Notes: a model not told the origin generated them from the letters alone. A stretch of 64,000 nt of DNA from Thalassospira lucentensis (GCF_001613805.1 NZ_LPVY01000021.1:62001-126000), one strand, 5' to 3'; positions 28,211-37,526 are shown, counted from the stretch's first letter. A program made the numbers and translations.

Positions 28211-29017
28211 TTATTCGACCGGTGACCAGCCATCATCTTTTCGCAACTCTGCATTGGCAATGTCATCAGCGGCATTGTTCTGCCCGCGGAATCCGGTAGC
28301 GATCAGATAGGCTTCCGGGCTTTCCGGGCGCGATGCCGGCGGCTTGGCATGCTTGGAAACGCGGAAATTCTTTTTAACCCGGTTCAAAAGGTCATTTTCC
28401 GTGCCGCCCTTAAACACCTTGGCGATGAAAATGCCGCCCGGTGCAAGGACTTCCTCGGCAAACAGCAGGGCATGTTCGACCAGATCAATAATACGGATAT
28501 GGTCGGTCTGGCGATGGCCGGTGGTTTCGGGCGACATATCGGAAATCACCGCATCAACCGGCCCGTCAAGGGCCTGCTTGATCATGTCAGGGGCCGCTGG
28601 ATCAAGGAAATCCGCCTGCAGACAGGTCGCGCCGGGAAGCCCTTCCCATTCAAGGATATCAAGACCGACGACCTGGCCACGGCCCTGTTTCGACCCGACC
28701 ATATCAACCGCAACCTGCGTCCAGCCGCCCGGTGCCGCCCCAAGGTCGACAATGCGCATGCCCGGACGTAGCAAGTCAAACTGGTTGTTGATTTCAATCA
28801 GCTTGAAGGCGGCGCGCGAACGATAGCCAAGGCGCTTGGCTTCCTGCACATAGGGATCGTTCAACTGCCGGTCGAGCCAGCGGGTCGAGGAAATCTTGCG
28901 CCCCTTCGCACTTTTGACACGAGTCCGAAGCCCGCGCCGTGCGCCGGTATCGATCGCGGCAATGGCTGAACCCTTGCGGCGGCGCGTCCCGCCTTTTCCG
29001 CTGCTATTGTCGGTCAT
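28211..29017 (-). CDS. rlmE: 23S rRNA U2552 2'-O-methyltransferase (RlmE/FtsJ)
   Basis: A 268-residue RrmJ/FtsJ-type methyltransferase that modifies U2552 in the 23S rRNA A-loop. The basic N-terminal extension (about 45 residues) is common in alphaproteobacteria. The conserved core has YRSRAAFKLIEIN (catalytic Lys), DLGAAPGGWTQVA (SAM), ISDMSPETTGH (catalytic Asp) and FIAKVFKGG (catalytic Lys). The ribosome-binding AGG lies 8 bases before the ATG. It follows the Ppx/GppA gene with a 59-base gap on the same strand. Confidence 0.95.
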   Translation of the reverse strand: MTDNSSGKGGTRRRKGSAIAAIDTGARRGLRTRVKSAKGRKISSTRWLDRQLNDPYVQEAKRLGYRSRAAFKLIEINNQFDLLRPGMRIVDLGAAPGGWTQVAVDMVGSKQGRGQVVGLDILEWEGLPGATCLQADFLDPAAPDMIKQALDGPVDAVISDMSPETTGHRQTDHIRIIDLVEHALLFAEEVLAPGGIFIAKVFKGGTENDLLNRVKKNFRVSKHAKPPASRPESPEAYLIATGFRGQNNAADDIANAELRKDDGWSPVE

Positions 29018-29076
29018 GTTCTTTACCTGAACTGAAACGTGTTAAAGGCCAGTACGATCCGATGGCGTGATGCCGA

Positions 29077-30255
29077 TCATGGATTGGCCGAAATATGGGA
29101 CACTGTATGACGTCGCGCGTCGCACGGGTCAATAGCATGACCATCCGCGCGCATCAAATCGACCAATATTCCCTCGCGGAGGCCACGATCAGCCACTTTC
29201 AGCGTCGCCAAAGGCCAGATATCGCGAATCGCGGCAAAGATCGCCGCCCCCGCATCCATCAGTTCAGCCCGCTGATTGCCAATACAGGGATGGCCTTTGC
29301 GCTTGTCGGCTTCCATGCGCAGCAGCAATTCGGTGACGCGTTCCGCATCATCGAACCGCAGATCCGACCCGTCGACCTTGTGACGTTCATACCGTTCAAG
29401 ACCAAGCGCGATACCGCAGAATGTGGTCACGGTGCCCGATGTACCAACCATCTGTACCTTGCCGTCGTCAAGAATGTCCGAGCAGCAATTGCGGCTGGCG
29501 AAATCACGAAGCCGGTCACGGATTTCGGTGCGCATCGCCTCGAACCGTTCGCGGCGCTGTTCGATGCCGGCATAACGTTCGGTCAGACACAGAACCCCGC
29601 ACGGCATCGAAAGCGTTTCGATACACTGGGTCTGGCCCATATTATCGACCTTGATCCAGCAGATTTCCGTACTGCCACCACCAATGTCAAACACCACCGC
29701 ATAGGGGCGTTCATCAAGCAAGGCCGAGCAGGCCTGAAGAGCGAGACGGCTTTCTTCATCCGGATTGATGATTTTAAGTTCGATACCGGTTTCTTCAAAA
29801 ACCTTCTGAACAAATTCGGCACGGTTTTCAGCGGTACGGCAGGCTTCGGTCGCCACCGCCCGCAGCTTTGCACCAGGATGTTTGCGCAGTTTCTTTGAGC
29901 AGACCTTTAACGCGTCAATCGCACGATCCATCGCCGCCTGACAAAGATATCCCTTTTCGCGGACACCTTCGCCAAGGCGTACAACGCGTGAAAAGGCATC
30001 AATCACCTTGAAACCGTCATTGCACGGGCGCGCCACCAGCAAACGGCAGTTCGAACTACCCAGATCAATGGCGGCATAAAGCGGGGGATGGCTGGTCGCG
30101 GTAGTTACAGGGCGTTCTGCAACCAGACTGTCACCAGACAGGCCTGAAGATGCCGCCGCTGACGGCGCATCCATTACGGCACTTCCGACCATGGCAGCAC
30201 CGCCATCAGGGCGGATGGCCCTGTGCGTGTCGCTATGGGGAGATACCTGTTTCAC
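29077..30255 (-). CDS. Ppx/GppA phosphatase family protein
   Basis: About 392 residues of an exopolyphosphatase / guanosine pentaphosphatase-like ASKHA protein. Landmarks are AAIDLGSSNCRLLVAR (phosphate loop 1), VATEACRTAENR, AVVFDIGGGSTEI (phosphate loop 2) and MVGTSGTVTTFCG. The start is uncertain: GTG at 30255 is proposed, with a further upstream frame and an internal ATG at 30192 as alternatives; the first 60 residues are low-complexity. Only one domain is present, shorter than E. coli Ppx. It is likely cotranscribed with rlmE. Confidence 0.9.
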   Translation of the reverse strand: MKQVSPHSDTHRAIRPDGGAAMVGSAVMDAPSAAASSGLSGDSLVAERPVTTATSHPPLYAAIDLGSSNCRLLVARPCNDGFKVIDAFSRVVRLGEGVREKGYLCQAAMDRAIDALKVCSKKLRKHPGAKLRAVATEACRTAENRAEFVQKVFEETGIELKIINPDEESRLALQACSALLDERPYAVVFDIGGGSTEICWIKVDNMGQTQCIETLSMPCGVLCLTERYAGIEQRRERFEAMRTEIRDRLRDFASRNCCSDILDDGKVQMVGTSGTVTTFCGIALGLERYERHKVDGSDLRFDDAERVTELLLRMEADKRKGHPCIGNQRAELMDAGAAIFAAIRDIWPLATLKVADRGLREGILVDLMRADGHAIDPCDARRHTVSHISANP

Positions 30256-30495
30256 CTTTGTAAACCTGCCTTGCCTGTTACATGCCAATCCAATGATCAC
30301 ATCAAGACGACATTTATATGACGGTCTTGCGAATCATCCATATGAGTTTACCGACAATGTAGCACAAGGCAAATCCCGTATGCATTTAACACATAGGCGT
30401 GTGCGTCTGACCACATGGCGGGGAAAAAAGGTCTTGCCAAAGTGCCACCGGTTTTATAAATAGCGGCCCACGCCACACGGCGTTCAAGGCTCTGT

Positions 30496-30569
30496 TGGGG
30501 AATAGGTTAACGGTAGACCTACGGACTCTGACTCCGTCAGTCCTGGTTCGAATCCAGGTTCCCCAGCCA
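30496..30569 (+). tRNA. tRNA-Gln (anticodon CUG)
   Basis: A 74-base cloverleaf with encoded CCA. Acceptor TGGGGAA/TTCCCCA, D stem GGTT/GACC, anticodon stem ACGGA/TCCGT with loop CTCTGAC (anticodon CTG), T arm CCTGG-TTCGAAT-CCAGG. It reads CAG codons. Confidence 0.97.
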
Positions 30570-30653
30570 GCCTTTGCTTGCCTTGCAAGCTTTGGTGATG
30601 TACGGCCCAGCCATTTCGGACCGATCAGAAAATCACACCAAACATACCCCTGC

Positions 30654-30727
30654 TGGGGAATAGGTTAATGGTAGACCCGCGGACTCTGACTCCGCTAGTC
30701 CTGGTTCGAGTCCAGGTTCCCCAGCCA
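30654..30727 (+). tRNA. tRNA-Gln (anticodon CUG), second copy
   Basis: A second 74-base tRNA with the same acceptor and anticodon loop, 84 bases downstream of the first. The anticodon stem is GCGGA/TCCGC: one pair has changed on both sides relative to the first copy, showing both are under selection to fold. CCA is encoded. Confidence 0.97.
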
Positions 30728-30956
30728 TCTTTCTCCCCCTCCCACTCCAAGATTTTTGATTTTTCGTGTGGCAAGGCACGCTGATTGTCGCCTTTGGCAC
30801 AACAGTCATTTTCCGGCATCGGCAGACAATTCCCGACCGGATGACGAGATATTTTGCCTTTAAGGGGAACCAGCCACCGCGTTTTACGTTGGTGGTCATA
30901 CGATCTGTGACAAATCACAGGCAGCAAATGCACATTTGGCAACAAAGGAGCATGAG

Positions 30957-31868
30957 ATGCTTACCGATATGTACCGATCCCGACACTCTTCCCGTCCGAC
31001 AATCATCGATCGTGTTGATCCGGTAATCTGGTCCGACAAGGACCATTGCCCGATGATCTCGGCCGAGGATGAGAAATTTTACGAAAAGAACGGCTTTCTG
31101 TTTCTGAAAAATGTTTTCAGCGAAAAAGAGGTCGCGCAGCTGCGCCGTGAAGCCGATCAGGTTGAAAATTCGGATCCGACCGATGACGAGGTTGTTTCAG
31201 AGCCCGGCAGCAACGAAGTGCGCAGCGTTTTCCGCGTCCATGATAAAAGTGACGTGTTCGCGCGCCTGATATCCGATGACCGGCTGGTCGCGATTGCCGA
31301 ACATTTCCTGAATGACGATGTTTACATTCATCAATCGCGGGTCAATTTCAAACCGGCTTTCAAGGGCAAGGAATTTTTCTGGCATTCGGATTTTGAAACC
31401 TGGCACACCGAAGACGGCATGCCGCGCATGCGTGCCTTTTCGATGTCAATCACATTGACCGATAACTCGGCCCATAATGGCCCACTGATGCTGATCCCGG
31501 GATCGCATAAGCAGTTCATTTCCTGCGTCGGGGAAACGCCCGACCAGAACTATAAAAGCTCGTTGAAAATACAGGAAATCGGCACTCCTGATCAGGATAA
31601 CCTGTCGCAGATGGTCGACGAGAACGGGATTGTCGCGCCGGTCGGCCCGGCCGGTTCGGTTTTGATCTTCGACTGCAATACATTGCACGGGTCAGGCAAC
31701 AACATTACCCCCTACCCGCGATCGAACCTGTTTTTCGTTTATAATGCGATGTCAAACCGGCTGGTTGCGCCATTTGGCGGTACGAAGCCACGCCCGAACT
31801 TTCTGGCAACGCGCAAAGATATTGTTCCGGTACGGACCGGCAGGCACAAAATACGGGCCGCCGAATAA
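30957..31868 (+). CDS. ectD: ectoine hydroxylase (EctD)
   Basis: A 303-residue non-haem Fe(II)/2-oxoglutarate dioxygenase that converts ectoine to 5-hydroxyectoine, a compatible solute. The EctD signature FFWHSDFETWHTEDGMPRMRA contains the first His and Asp iron ligands. The distal His is in NTLHGSGNN, and the 2-oxoglutarate Arg is in PRSNLFFVYN. The site AAAGGAG lies just before the ATG; upstream in-frame codons add seven residues. No ectABC genes are next to it, so ectoine synthesis must be encoded elsewhere or ectoine imported. Confidence 0.95.
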   Translation: MLTDMYRSRHSSRPTIIDRVDPVIWSDKDHCPMISAEDEKFYEKNGFLFLKNVFSEKEVAQLRREADQVENSDPTDDEVVSEPGSNEVRSVFRVHDKSDVFARLISDDRLVAIAEHFLNDDVYIHQSRVNFKPAFKGKEFFWHSDFETWHTEDGMPRMRAFSMSITLTDNSAHNGPLMLIPGSHKQFISCVGETPDQNYKSSLKIQEIGTPDQDNLSQMVDENGIVAPVGPAGSVLIFDCNTLHGSGNNITPYPRSNLFFVYNAMSNRLVAPFGGTKPRPNFLATRKDIVPVRTGRHKIRAAE

Positions 31869-31873
31869 CCCGA

Positions 31874-32548
31874 TCAGGATGACAGAAAACAGGGCGGTGA
31901 TGATCCTTCCGCCCTGTTGATATCGCTGGTGGCCTTTTCGCTTATCGGTCGCATGCCCGCCTCGGTCAGGATGATATCGACCGGAATGTCATATTCGTGC
32001 GGAAAGATGTCAGCGATGCGCGTCGCTTCAAATCCGACACCGATGACAAGTGGACGAACCGCCATCGCGGCAAGTGTCCGATCAAAAAACCCGCCACCAT
32101 ATCCCAAACGGTAACCACGGCCATCAAACCCGACCAATGGCGCGATCATGACATGGACAGGCACGACCGCCGTTCCGACCGGTTCAGGAATTCGGGCAAA
32201 GCCGGGCGCCATTTCTGTTTGCGGTGTCCAGTCATGAAAGACCATCGACTGATCCTTGCCCGGTACGACTGGCAAGGCGGCCTTTCCACCGCGATCAATA
32301 TGATCGGCAACCACAGTACGCAAGTCGACCTCGTTTTGGATCGGCCAGTAAAAACCGATTGTGGCGTTGGGGCGCACGGCAAGGATATCGGCAAGTCCCG
32401 CGCAAACGGCAGCCGATCGTTCCACGTAAATCGCCGGATCCATTTGACTTCGCCACGCCAGAAGTTGTTTGCGCACCGCCTTTCGCCACCCGGATATAGC
32501 AATATCGTCAGGCTTTTCAGGTGGGGCAGGCAAAATGATCCGGGTCAT
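31874..32548 (-). CDS. 5-formyltetrahydrofolate cyclo-ligase
   Basis: A 224-residue enzyme (YgfA/MTHFS family) that converts 5-formyl-THF to 5,10-methenyl-THF with ATP. Typical segments are RKAVRKQLLAWR at the start, IGFYWPIQNEVDLR, LVGFDGRGYRLGYGGGFFDRTLA (the nucleotide/folate site) and VIGVGFEATRI. The end is convergent with ectD. Unlike many proteobacteria, I see no 6S RNA adjacent to it in the 130 bases upstream. Confidence 0.93.
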   Translation of the reverse strand: MTRIILPAPPEKPDDIAISGWRKAVRKQLLAWRSQMDPAIYVERSAAVCAGLADILAVRPNATIGFYWPIQNEVDLRTVVADHIDRGGKAALPVVPGKDQSMVFHDWTPQTEMAPGFARIPEPVGTAVVPVHVMIAPLVGFDGRGYRLGYGGGFFDRTLAAMAVRPLVIGVGFEATRIADIFPHEYDIPVDIILTEAGMRPISEKATSDINRAEGSSPPCFLSS

Positions 32549-32621
32549 GGGGCGTAACCTGATGGCGATTTGGGAAAAAGATGCGATAGCAATCCTATCG
32601 CAAAAATGGTCCTGAAACGAA

Positions 32622-32646
32622 TAACGCGCCGGAGACCGGCGCGTTA
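32622..32646 (-). terminator. hairpin downstream of csp gene
   Basis: A perfect 11-bp stem TAACGCGCCGG / CCGGCGCGTTA with a 3-base loop lies between the cold-shock gene and the cyclo-ligase gene. Only a weak T-rich tail (ATTCGTTTC) follows, so it may be a partial terminator. Confidence 0.5.
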
Positions 32647-32681
32647 ACGGTTGTCAGCAAAAGCTGCAATCCAAAATCAAA

Positions 32682-32888
32682 TTACATGATGGAGAGTTCT
32701 TCTGCCGACATGCGGCCGTTACGACCTTCAATCAGCTCGAATTGAACCTTCTGACCCTCATCAAGTCCCTGCAGACCAGCGCGCTGAACAGCGGTGATGT
32801 GCACGAATGCATCCTTGCCGCCTTCGTCCGGGGTGATGAAGCCATAACCCTTGGTCGCATTGAACCACTTAACCGTTCCGGTAGCCAT
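32682..32888 (-). CDS. cold-shock protein (CspA family)
   Basis: A 68-residue single cold-shock domain. RNP1 is KGYGFITP and RNP2 is [10 protein letters not shown]; it starts [14 protein letters not shown]. It binds single-stranded RNA/DNA as a chaperone. The longer frame upstream of the ATG lacks family similarity. The leader may be long, as usual for csp genes, because the upstream 680 bases are gene-free. Confidence 0.95.
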   Translation of the reverse strand: MATGTVKWFNATKGYGFITPDEGGKDAFVHITAVQRAGLQGLDEGQKVQFELIEGRNGRMSAEELSIM

Positions 32889-33571
32889 ATCCGTAGTCGT
32901 CCTTAGTTTTGGTAATCGCATTCCCCAAGCGCGGAAAATGCTTAAGTTACGTCCCTGCATTATACCTTCAATGCCACCTGGCAGCCCTCAACCAGAAGGC
33001 AACCACGCAGCCCGAAGATACACTGCATCGTTTCAACAATTACGCGAATTTCGGCCTTCACGCAACGAATTCATGTTTGAAGTTCTTTATTCAACGCTGA
33101 TGGTTAGCCGGTATTTCGCGAATATTGCTTGCTGATCAGCGGTCAACTCTTGGCACAACCAGATCGCGCCGGGAGGCCCGTTGATTTCAAACGAATTTTT
33201 AATTGTGTTCGCACCTGTAACAGCAAGCCGCGTGAAGGCAGACTGATCCCCGACAGGGGAACACCCCGGAAAGCAAGGATTCCTCTTGGTTTCAGATAGA
33301 TCACACAATATTCACCGCATATGCCAGAGACAGAGGATCAGTACCAGTCACTAATCACAGCAAATTCTTCGACGAGGCGAGCACGTTCAACTTGATCAAG
33401 CCGTCGGCAAGTGCCGACAAAGCGTCTGGCCCCTCATCCGTTGCGCTAAAATCAACTGTGAACATTTTCACAATTTAATGCACATACAGGTTGTTTTTAA
33501 ACATTTCCGCACACGTAAAAAAGCAAGCACCGTGCCGATTCTCCGTCAACGGCCAACACCTGACAAGATGA
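32889..33571. other. gene-poor stretch upstream of csp gene
   Basis: About 680 bases without a gene I can defend. On the minus strand there is a 73-codon frame (33087-33308, starting GTG) and a 36-codon frame (33355-33465, ATG; its product ends DGLIKLNVLASSKNLL). Neither has a good ribosome-binding site or a recognised family. They might be small genes or remnants. The csp promoter and its long leader should be at the left end. Confidence 0.35.
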
Positions 33572-34294
33572 TCAAAGTACCGGAGAATGACTTTCAACGG
33601 GTTCTGAAATCGCCCCTTCACGGCCACCGGCAGAACGGATTGTCTGGACGCGCTGGTCAAACTGGCCAAGCAGAAACCTGGCATAATCCGTATCATGGCA
33701 AAGGAGACCAAGTCTGACATGAACAATCGGAGGGATCGGAGCGGCTATCAAACCCTGTTCATCCTTGTAACGCCTATCATGGGCAATGAGCCCATCAATG
33801 CGACCTTCAAGCAGCAGTTTTTCCCCCTGCTCCAAACTGCGCATCCCATAGAATTCGATCCTGCTATCATAGGGAACCGATACCGGTGGCAAATTGGCAA
33901 GATACCCGATCAGAAGACTGTCACGAACTTCTGGATTATCTCCGCGCCGGATATAAAGGATCAGATCAAACGTGACATGCTCGTTCGCAGTGATCACCCC
34001 TTCCAAAGGGGCCGGGACACGCAGAACCACACAATCAAGCTCTTTATTGTCAAACATTTCGATCAGACGATTGTAGGGGATTCCGTCATTTAGATGGAAT
34101 TCGGGCTGCTCTATCATCGCCTGAAAGAAGGGGCGTTGCGTTGTAGTCAGGGACGCCTTCCACTCCTCGGCCAACCGGATTGTAATGCCGATCTCAAGCC
34201 GGGACTTGTCAGGGTCTGCAAGACTTACCGTCGGCACAAATCCCGCAACAAAACAGGCACAGGCGAGGATGCGGGAGAATAGCGGACAGATCAT
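33572..34294 (-). CDS. orphan periplasmic solute-binding-like protein
   Basis: About 240 residues with a signal peptide (ILACACFVAGFVPTVSLA). The body resembles type 2 amino-acid-binding proteins used as sensors (LEIGITIRLAEEWKASL, IPYNRLIEMFDNKELDCVVLRVPAP, RIDGLIAHDRRY, VRLGLLCHDTDYARFLLGQFD). No transporter genes are nearby; a diguanylate cyclase diverges 500 bases away. It may feed a signalling protein rather than a permease (inference). The start could also be GTG at 34309. Confidence 0.65.
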   Translation of the reverse strand: MICPLFSRILACACFVAGFVPTVSLADPDKSRLEIGITIRLAEEWKASLTTTQRPFFQAMIEQPEFHLNDGIPYNRLIEMFDNKELDCVVLRVPAPLEGVITANEHVTFDLILYIRRGDNPEVRDSLLIGYLANLPPVSVPYDSRIEFYGMRSLEQGEKLLLEGRIDGLIAHDRRYKDEQGLIAAPIPPIVHVRLGLLCHDTDYARFLLGQFDQRVQTIRSAGGREGAISEPVESHSPVL

Positions 34295-34799
34295 TTTCAA
34301 CCAAAGCACCCCAATGCGTTCATGGTTGCTTCGATATGGCGCTGTGCGTATCCCTATTCAAGAGATCGGGCCAAAGTGCAGGGTCGGGAAATCGTCACCG
34401 GACTTTCGATTTCATTTCCCCGCTGAATTACGAATCACGTGCACTCAAAACAGCGTTTCGTTGATTGCATCAGCCAGAATCTGGCGCGACTTTCCCACCC
34501 GCAAAAAGCGGATAGATGAAGTTGAGATATTCAACCAACTGAAACAAATGCCTGTAGCCGTTGGGGTTTTCGGCATCACGCCTTGATTCCATTGCGCATG
34601 TTCGATTTTGTCATGATTGAGGACGCGGTTTCTCGTGACAAGCAGATGCAATTCGGTTGAAGATAGAAATAAATGTGTGAAACGCAGCACACAGCCACAA
34701 TATATACAAAAAACGAGCAAGCCGGAAAATACCGGATCTAGTGGGACACAAGCAGTTAGTAAAAAAGGTTAAGCCGAAGACCGGATCGGAAAACATAAA
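34295..34799. other. intergenic region between solute-binding protein and diguanylate cyclase
   Basis: About 500 bases with divergent promoters expected. A 91-codon minus-strand frame (34445-34720) has no ribosome site and no recognisable family. I see no repeat or strong hairpin. Confidence 0.35.
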
Positions 34800-35828
34800 T
34801 TGACTGCTACGACAAAGATCGCCAATCCACGCGACATTGCGCACAATGTCATGACGCTGGTCGCCGAGCTGAACCTGCAGCCTACGCCGCAGGTTTACCA
34901 CGTATTTTACAGCTACCTGACCGACGAGATTCCAGAGCTAAGCCAACTTATCAAGGTATTGATCCGCAACACCCAGGAATTGGACGAAGAGACCGTTTTC
35001 CGGATTTACCACAAGTTTCTTGGCGCACATGCCATGCAGCAGCGCCTGAATCTGGGGGTTGAAGGATTGCAGGCCGCTGTTGAACGCGTCGAGGAAGCCG
35101 TACATAACGTTATTCGCGAAACAGAAGGTTTCTGCGAGCATCTGGATAATGCTTCCGACCAGCTAAACGCGGATGATGTCACGCTTGAAGTTGCCCGCGA
35201 CGTAACGCGCGGACTTTCAAGTGCCACGCGGGATGCACATGGTCGCTATAGTGAATTCAACGGATGTCTTGACGAATATCATAATGAGGTTCGCCGGGTT
35301 AGAAGTGAACTGGAACTGGTACGACGGGATGCCCTGACCGATACATTGACCGGCATTGCCAACAGAAAGAATTTCGATGCCTCGCTTCGCGATGCGGTGA
35401 CCACGACGATGGAAACCGGTGCACCGCTAAGCCTTTTGATGATCGACATCGATCACTTCAAAAATTTCAATGACAGTCACGGACATCGCGCAGGCGACGG
35501 CGTTTTAAAGGCTGTGGCACGCGTTCTGGTCAATTCGACAAAAGGGGCCGATACCGTTGCCCGGTATGGTGGCGAAGAATTTTCTGTCATTTTGCCGGAC
35601 ACAACGGCCGAAAATGCCGCCAAACTTGCCAACAAGTTGCGTGACAATGTTTCAGGTCAAAGAATTATCAACAAGAAAACCGGTAAGGATTTCGGTAAGT
35701 TAACCGTTTCAATCGGCTTGACGTCTTATAAGCTTGGCGAGAATATACTGGAGTTTGTTGACCGTGCCGATGGCGCCCTTTATCAAGCCAAACAGGAAGG
35801 CAGAAATACCTGCATTATGATACAGTGA
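34800..35828 (+). CDS. diguanylate cyclase, cytoplasmic (GGDEF)
   Basis: A 342-residue soluble protein. The N-terminal 170 residues form a helical regulatory domain seen in many proteobacterial cyclases (NPRDIAHNVMTLVAELNLQPTPQVYHVFYSYL). The C-terminal GGDEF domain has RDALTDTLTGIANRKNFD, IDIDHFKNFNDSHGHRAGD and the active loop ARYGGEEF. At the allosteric inhibitory site it reads KGAD, not RxxD, so feedback inhibition may be weak. The start is apparently TTG, with weak GGA upstream. It makes c-di-GMP. Confidence 0.9.
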   Translation: MTATTKIANPRDIAHNVMTLVAELNLQPTPQVYHVFYSYLTDEIPELSQLIKVLIRNTQELDEETVFRIYHKFLGAHAMQQRLNLGVEGLQAAVERVEEAVHNVIRETEGFCEHLDNASDQLNADDVTLEVARDVTRGLSSATRDAHGRYSEFNGCLDEYHNEVRRVRSELELVRRDALTDTLTGIANRKNFDASLRDAVTTTMETGAPLSLLMIDIDHFKNFNDSHGHRAGDGVLKAVARVLVNSTKGADTVARYGGEEFSVILPDTTAENAAKLANKLRDNVSGQRIINKKTGKDFGKLTVSIGLTSYKLGENILEFVDRADGALYQAKQEGRNTCIMIQ

Positions 35829-36003
35829 CATATCTGTCAGGTTGAAACCGGAAACGAAGCACCATTCCCGAACGACCTTGCCGGTATGAGAAGATGGACA
35901 CTACCAGTCCCGGACCTGCTGCGATAAACTGAATGTCTGTGCCTTATCGTGGAACTCAGACGAAAAATCACACGCGCAGCGCCAATCCGGGCGGAGCAAA
36001 TAA

Positions 36004-37038
36004 ATGAACAAACCGACGCGCGAACGGAAACTGGATCTTGAACACAAGGTCTTTAAATCGTTCGAGGAATGCCATTTCCAAAAGTCCGACCTTTCGGACG
36101 AGGCTCTTTTTGTCCTGAAGATGGCCGAAGGATCGGTTGTATCCCTGCCCCTTAAAGCGGTGTGCAAGGAATTCGGGATTGATCCAGACTCAAATGACGG
36201 CGAGTTGATCGGCCTTGTCGACAAATCACTGGATTTCGTCAATGTTCTGCGCCCCGGCGATGATTTACCGCTGGAGGTCCTGACAGGCGAAGCATCATGG
36301 GAGGTCGACGAAGACCACCGTGCGATCGCGTATAACCGCCTGACCATGCAGCTTGTCACATGGATGTCCGGGAACGAGGAACTTATCACCGATCCCGAAC
36401 AACTGATGCAGATCGCCGAAGACCCTGCTACCAAGAAAAAGATCAACCAGGCTTTTGATGAAGTCGCCGACAAGCTCAATATCGGCCGTGAAAATCGCGA
36501 GGAAGTCGTCAATCTGGTTCATCAGGTGGCCGAGGAACTTTCTTATGTCGAGACGCTGCGCGACAAATATCGCAACGTCAAAAAGATCGACCGGAAACTG
36601 CAGGAACTGCGTCGCATCTACGCCCACGAAAAAGGCGTTCTGGAAACGGTTACACAGGTTATCCGCCTGATTGACGATGCGATGAAAAAGTTCGAAAGCA
36701 GCTTTGACGAGATTGACGCCAATACCGGCGAAATCATGTCGGTGCTGCGTAACTTCACAACGCAACGGCAATATATCCGCACCAAGCGCGACGATCTTTA
36801 TCGCCGCCTGCGCGCGTGGGAGCCGCTTTTTGAACGCTGGGAAACCATGGAACTGGAACGTGGGGCACCGGCTGTACGTCTGGTACGCGATACCTACCAG
36901 TTCCTTGCGCCGCGCTTCATGAAGGTCAAGGAATGGCTGATGATGACCAAGGTGCAGGACGGGATTGCCGCAGGCCAAAGCTTCAAGAATGAAGACGAAC
37001 GCATGGGCGCTCTCAAAGGCAAGATGATGCAGTGGTAA
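36004..37038 (+). CDS. conserved coiled-coil protein of unknown function
   Basis: A 344-residue cytoplasmic protein without signal peptide or membrane helix. Long charged helices dominate, with probable coiled coils around residues 150-260 (YVETLRDKYRNVKKIDRKLQELRRIYAHEKGVLE, AMKKFESSFDEIDANTGEIMSVLRNF). I do not recognise a catalytic motif. GGAG precedes the ATG, and a strong terminator follows, so it is a single-gene unit. It may be a structural or scaffold protein limited to related alphaproteobacteria (inference). Confidence 0.8.
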   Translation: MNKPTRERKLDLEHKVFKSFEECHFQKSDLSDEALFVLKMAEGSVVSLPLKAVCKEFGIDPDSNDGELIGLVDKSLDFVNVLRPGDDLPLEVLTGEASWEVDEDHRAIAYNRLTMQLVTWMSGNEELITDPEQLMQIAEDPATKKKINQAFDEVADKLNIGRENREEVVNLVHQVAEELSYVETLRDKYRNVKKIDRKLQELRRIYAHEKGVLETVTQVIRLIDDAMKKFESSFDEIDANTGEIMSVLRNFTTQRQYIRTKRDDLYRRLRAWEPLFERWETMELERGAPAVRLVRDTYQFLAPRFMKVKEWLMMTKVQDGIAAGQSFKNEDERMGALKGKMMQW

Positions 37039-37077
37039 CAGCCATTGCTGTCCTCGCTTGCGGGCATCATAAAATGC

Positions 37078-37108
37078 AAAAGCGCAGCAGATGCTGCGCT
37101 TTTTGTTT
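37078..37108 (+). terminator. rho-independent terminator
   Basis: The stem AAAAGCGCAGCA / TGCTGCGCTTTT with a 2-base loop and a T tail lies 40 bases after the coiled-coil gene. Confidence 0.88.
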
Positions 37109-37123
37109 TGGGTATTCCCGCCC

Positions 37124-37441
37124 CTATTGCTTCATGATTTTGAGCGCCACATGGCCATCAATCATTGTAATCGACTTTTTCGAGGATGCCGGCACGGGCA
37201 CGCGGACATCAATGCAATAGGCAATCAGTGCTGCCGCCAGTTCGGCTCCCGCTGCCGGGACGATAATCGGATCACCATGATCGGCAATGATATTGAGCCG
37301 CGCTGCAATTTCAGGCGATTTTTCAATTTCAAGCTTTCCGATCTGACCGGGCGGCAAAGGTTTTCCGGTGCGGCGACGATATCCGACCAGCGCCTTGATG
37401 AGTTCGCTTTCCTCGAAAATGATACAGCGCAACTCGCGCAT
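37124..37441 (-). CDS. small conserved hypothetical protein
   Basis: A 105-residue soluble protein beginning MRELRCIIFEESELIKALVGYRRR. AGGAAGAG lies about 8 bases before the ATG. It has mixed alpha/beta composition (KLEIEKSPEIAARLNIIAD, AGAELAAALIAYCI, KKSITMIDGHVALKIMK) and no known motif. It lies back-to-back with the previous terminator. The name and role are unknown. Confidence 0.72.
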   Translation of the reverse strand: MRELRCIIFEESELIKALVGYRRRTGKPLPPGQIGKLEIEKSPEIAARLNIIADHGDPIIVPAAGAELAAALIAYCIDVRVPVPASSKKSITMIDGHVALKIMKQ

Positions 37442-37526
37442 GATGGCTCTTCCTGCAAATAATTCTATACAACGATATAGGGCAGGACAATCCGACTTTA
37501 AAGAGGTTTTACAAACAAATAGCCCC

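Noticed and set aside
31888-31918. Hairpin AACAGGGCGG / CCGCCCTGTT after ectD
   Set aside because: It lies within the coding end of the convergent cyclo-ligase and lacks a T run, so terminator function is not supported.
32549-32681. Possible 6S RNA next to the 5-formyl-THF cyclo-ligase gene, its usual location in many proteobacteria
   Set aside because: Only about 130 bases are available, mostly the csp terminator hairpin; there is no room for a 6S structure.
33087-33465. Two short minus-strand frames (73 and 36 codons) in the gene-poor stretch upstream of the csp gene
   Set aside because: No convincing ribosome-binding site or family; kept only as a note in the regional entry.
34445-34720. 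A 91-codon minus-strand frame before the diguanylate cyclase
   Set aside because: No ribosome site, no recognisable motif, composition unlike the neighbouring genes.
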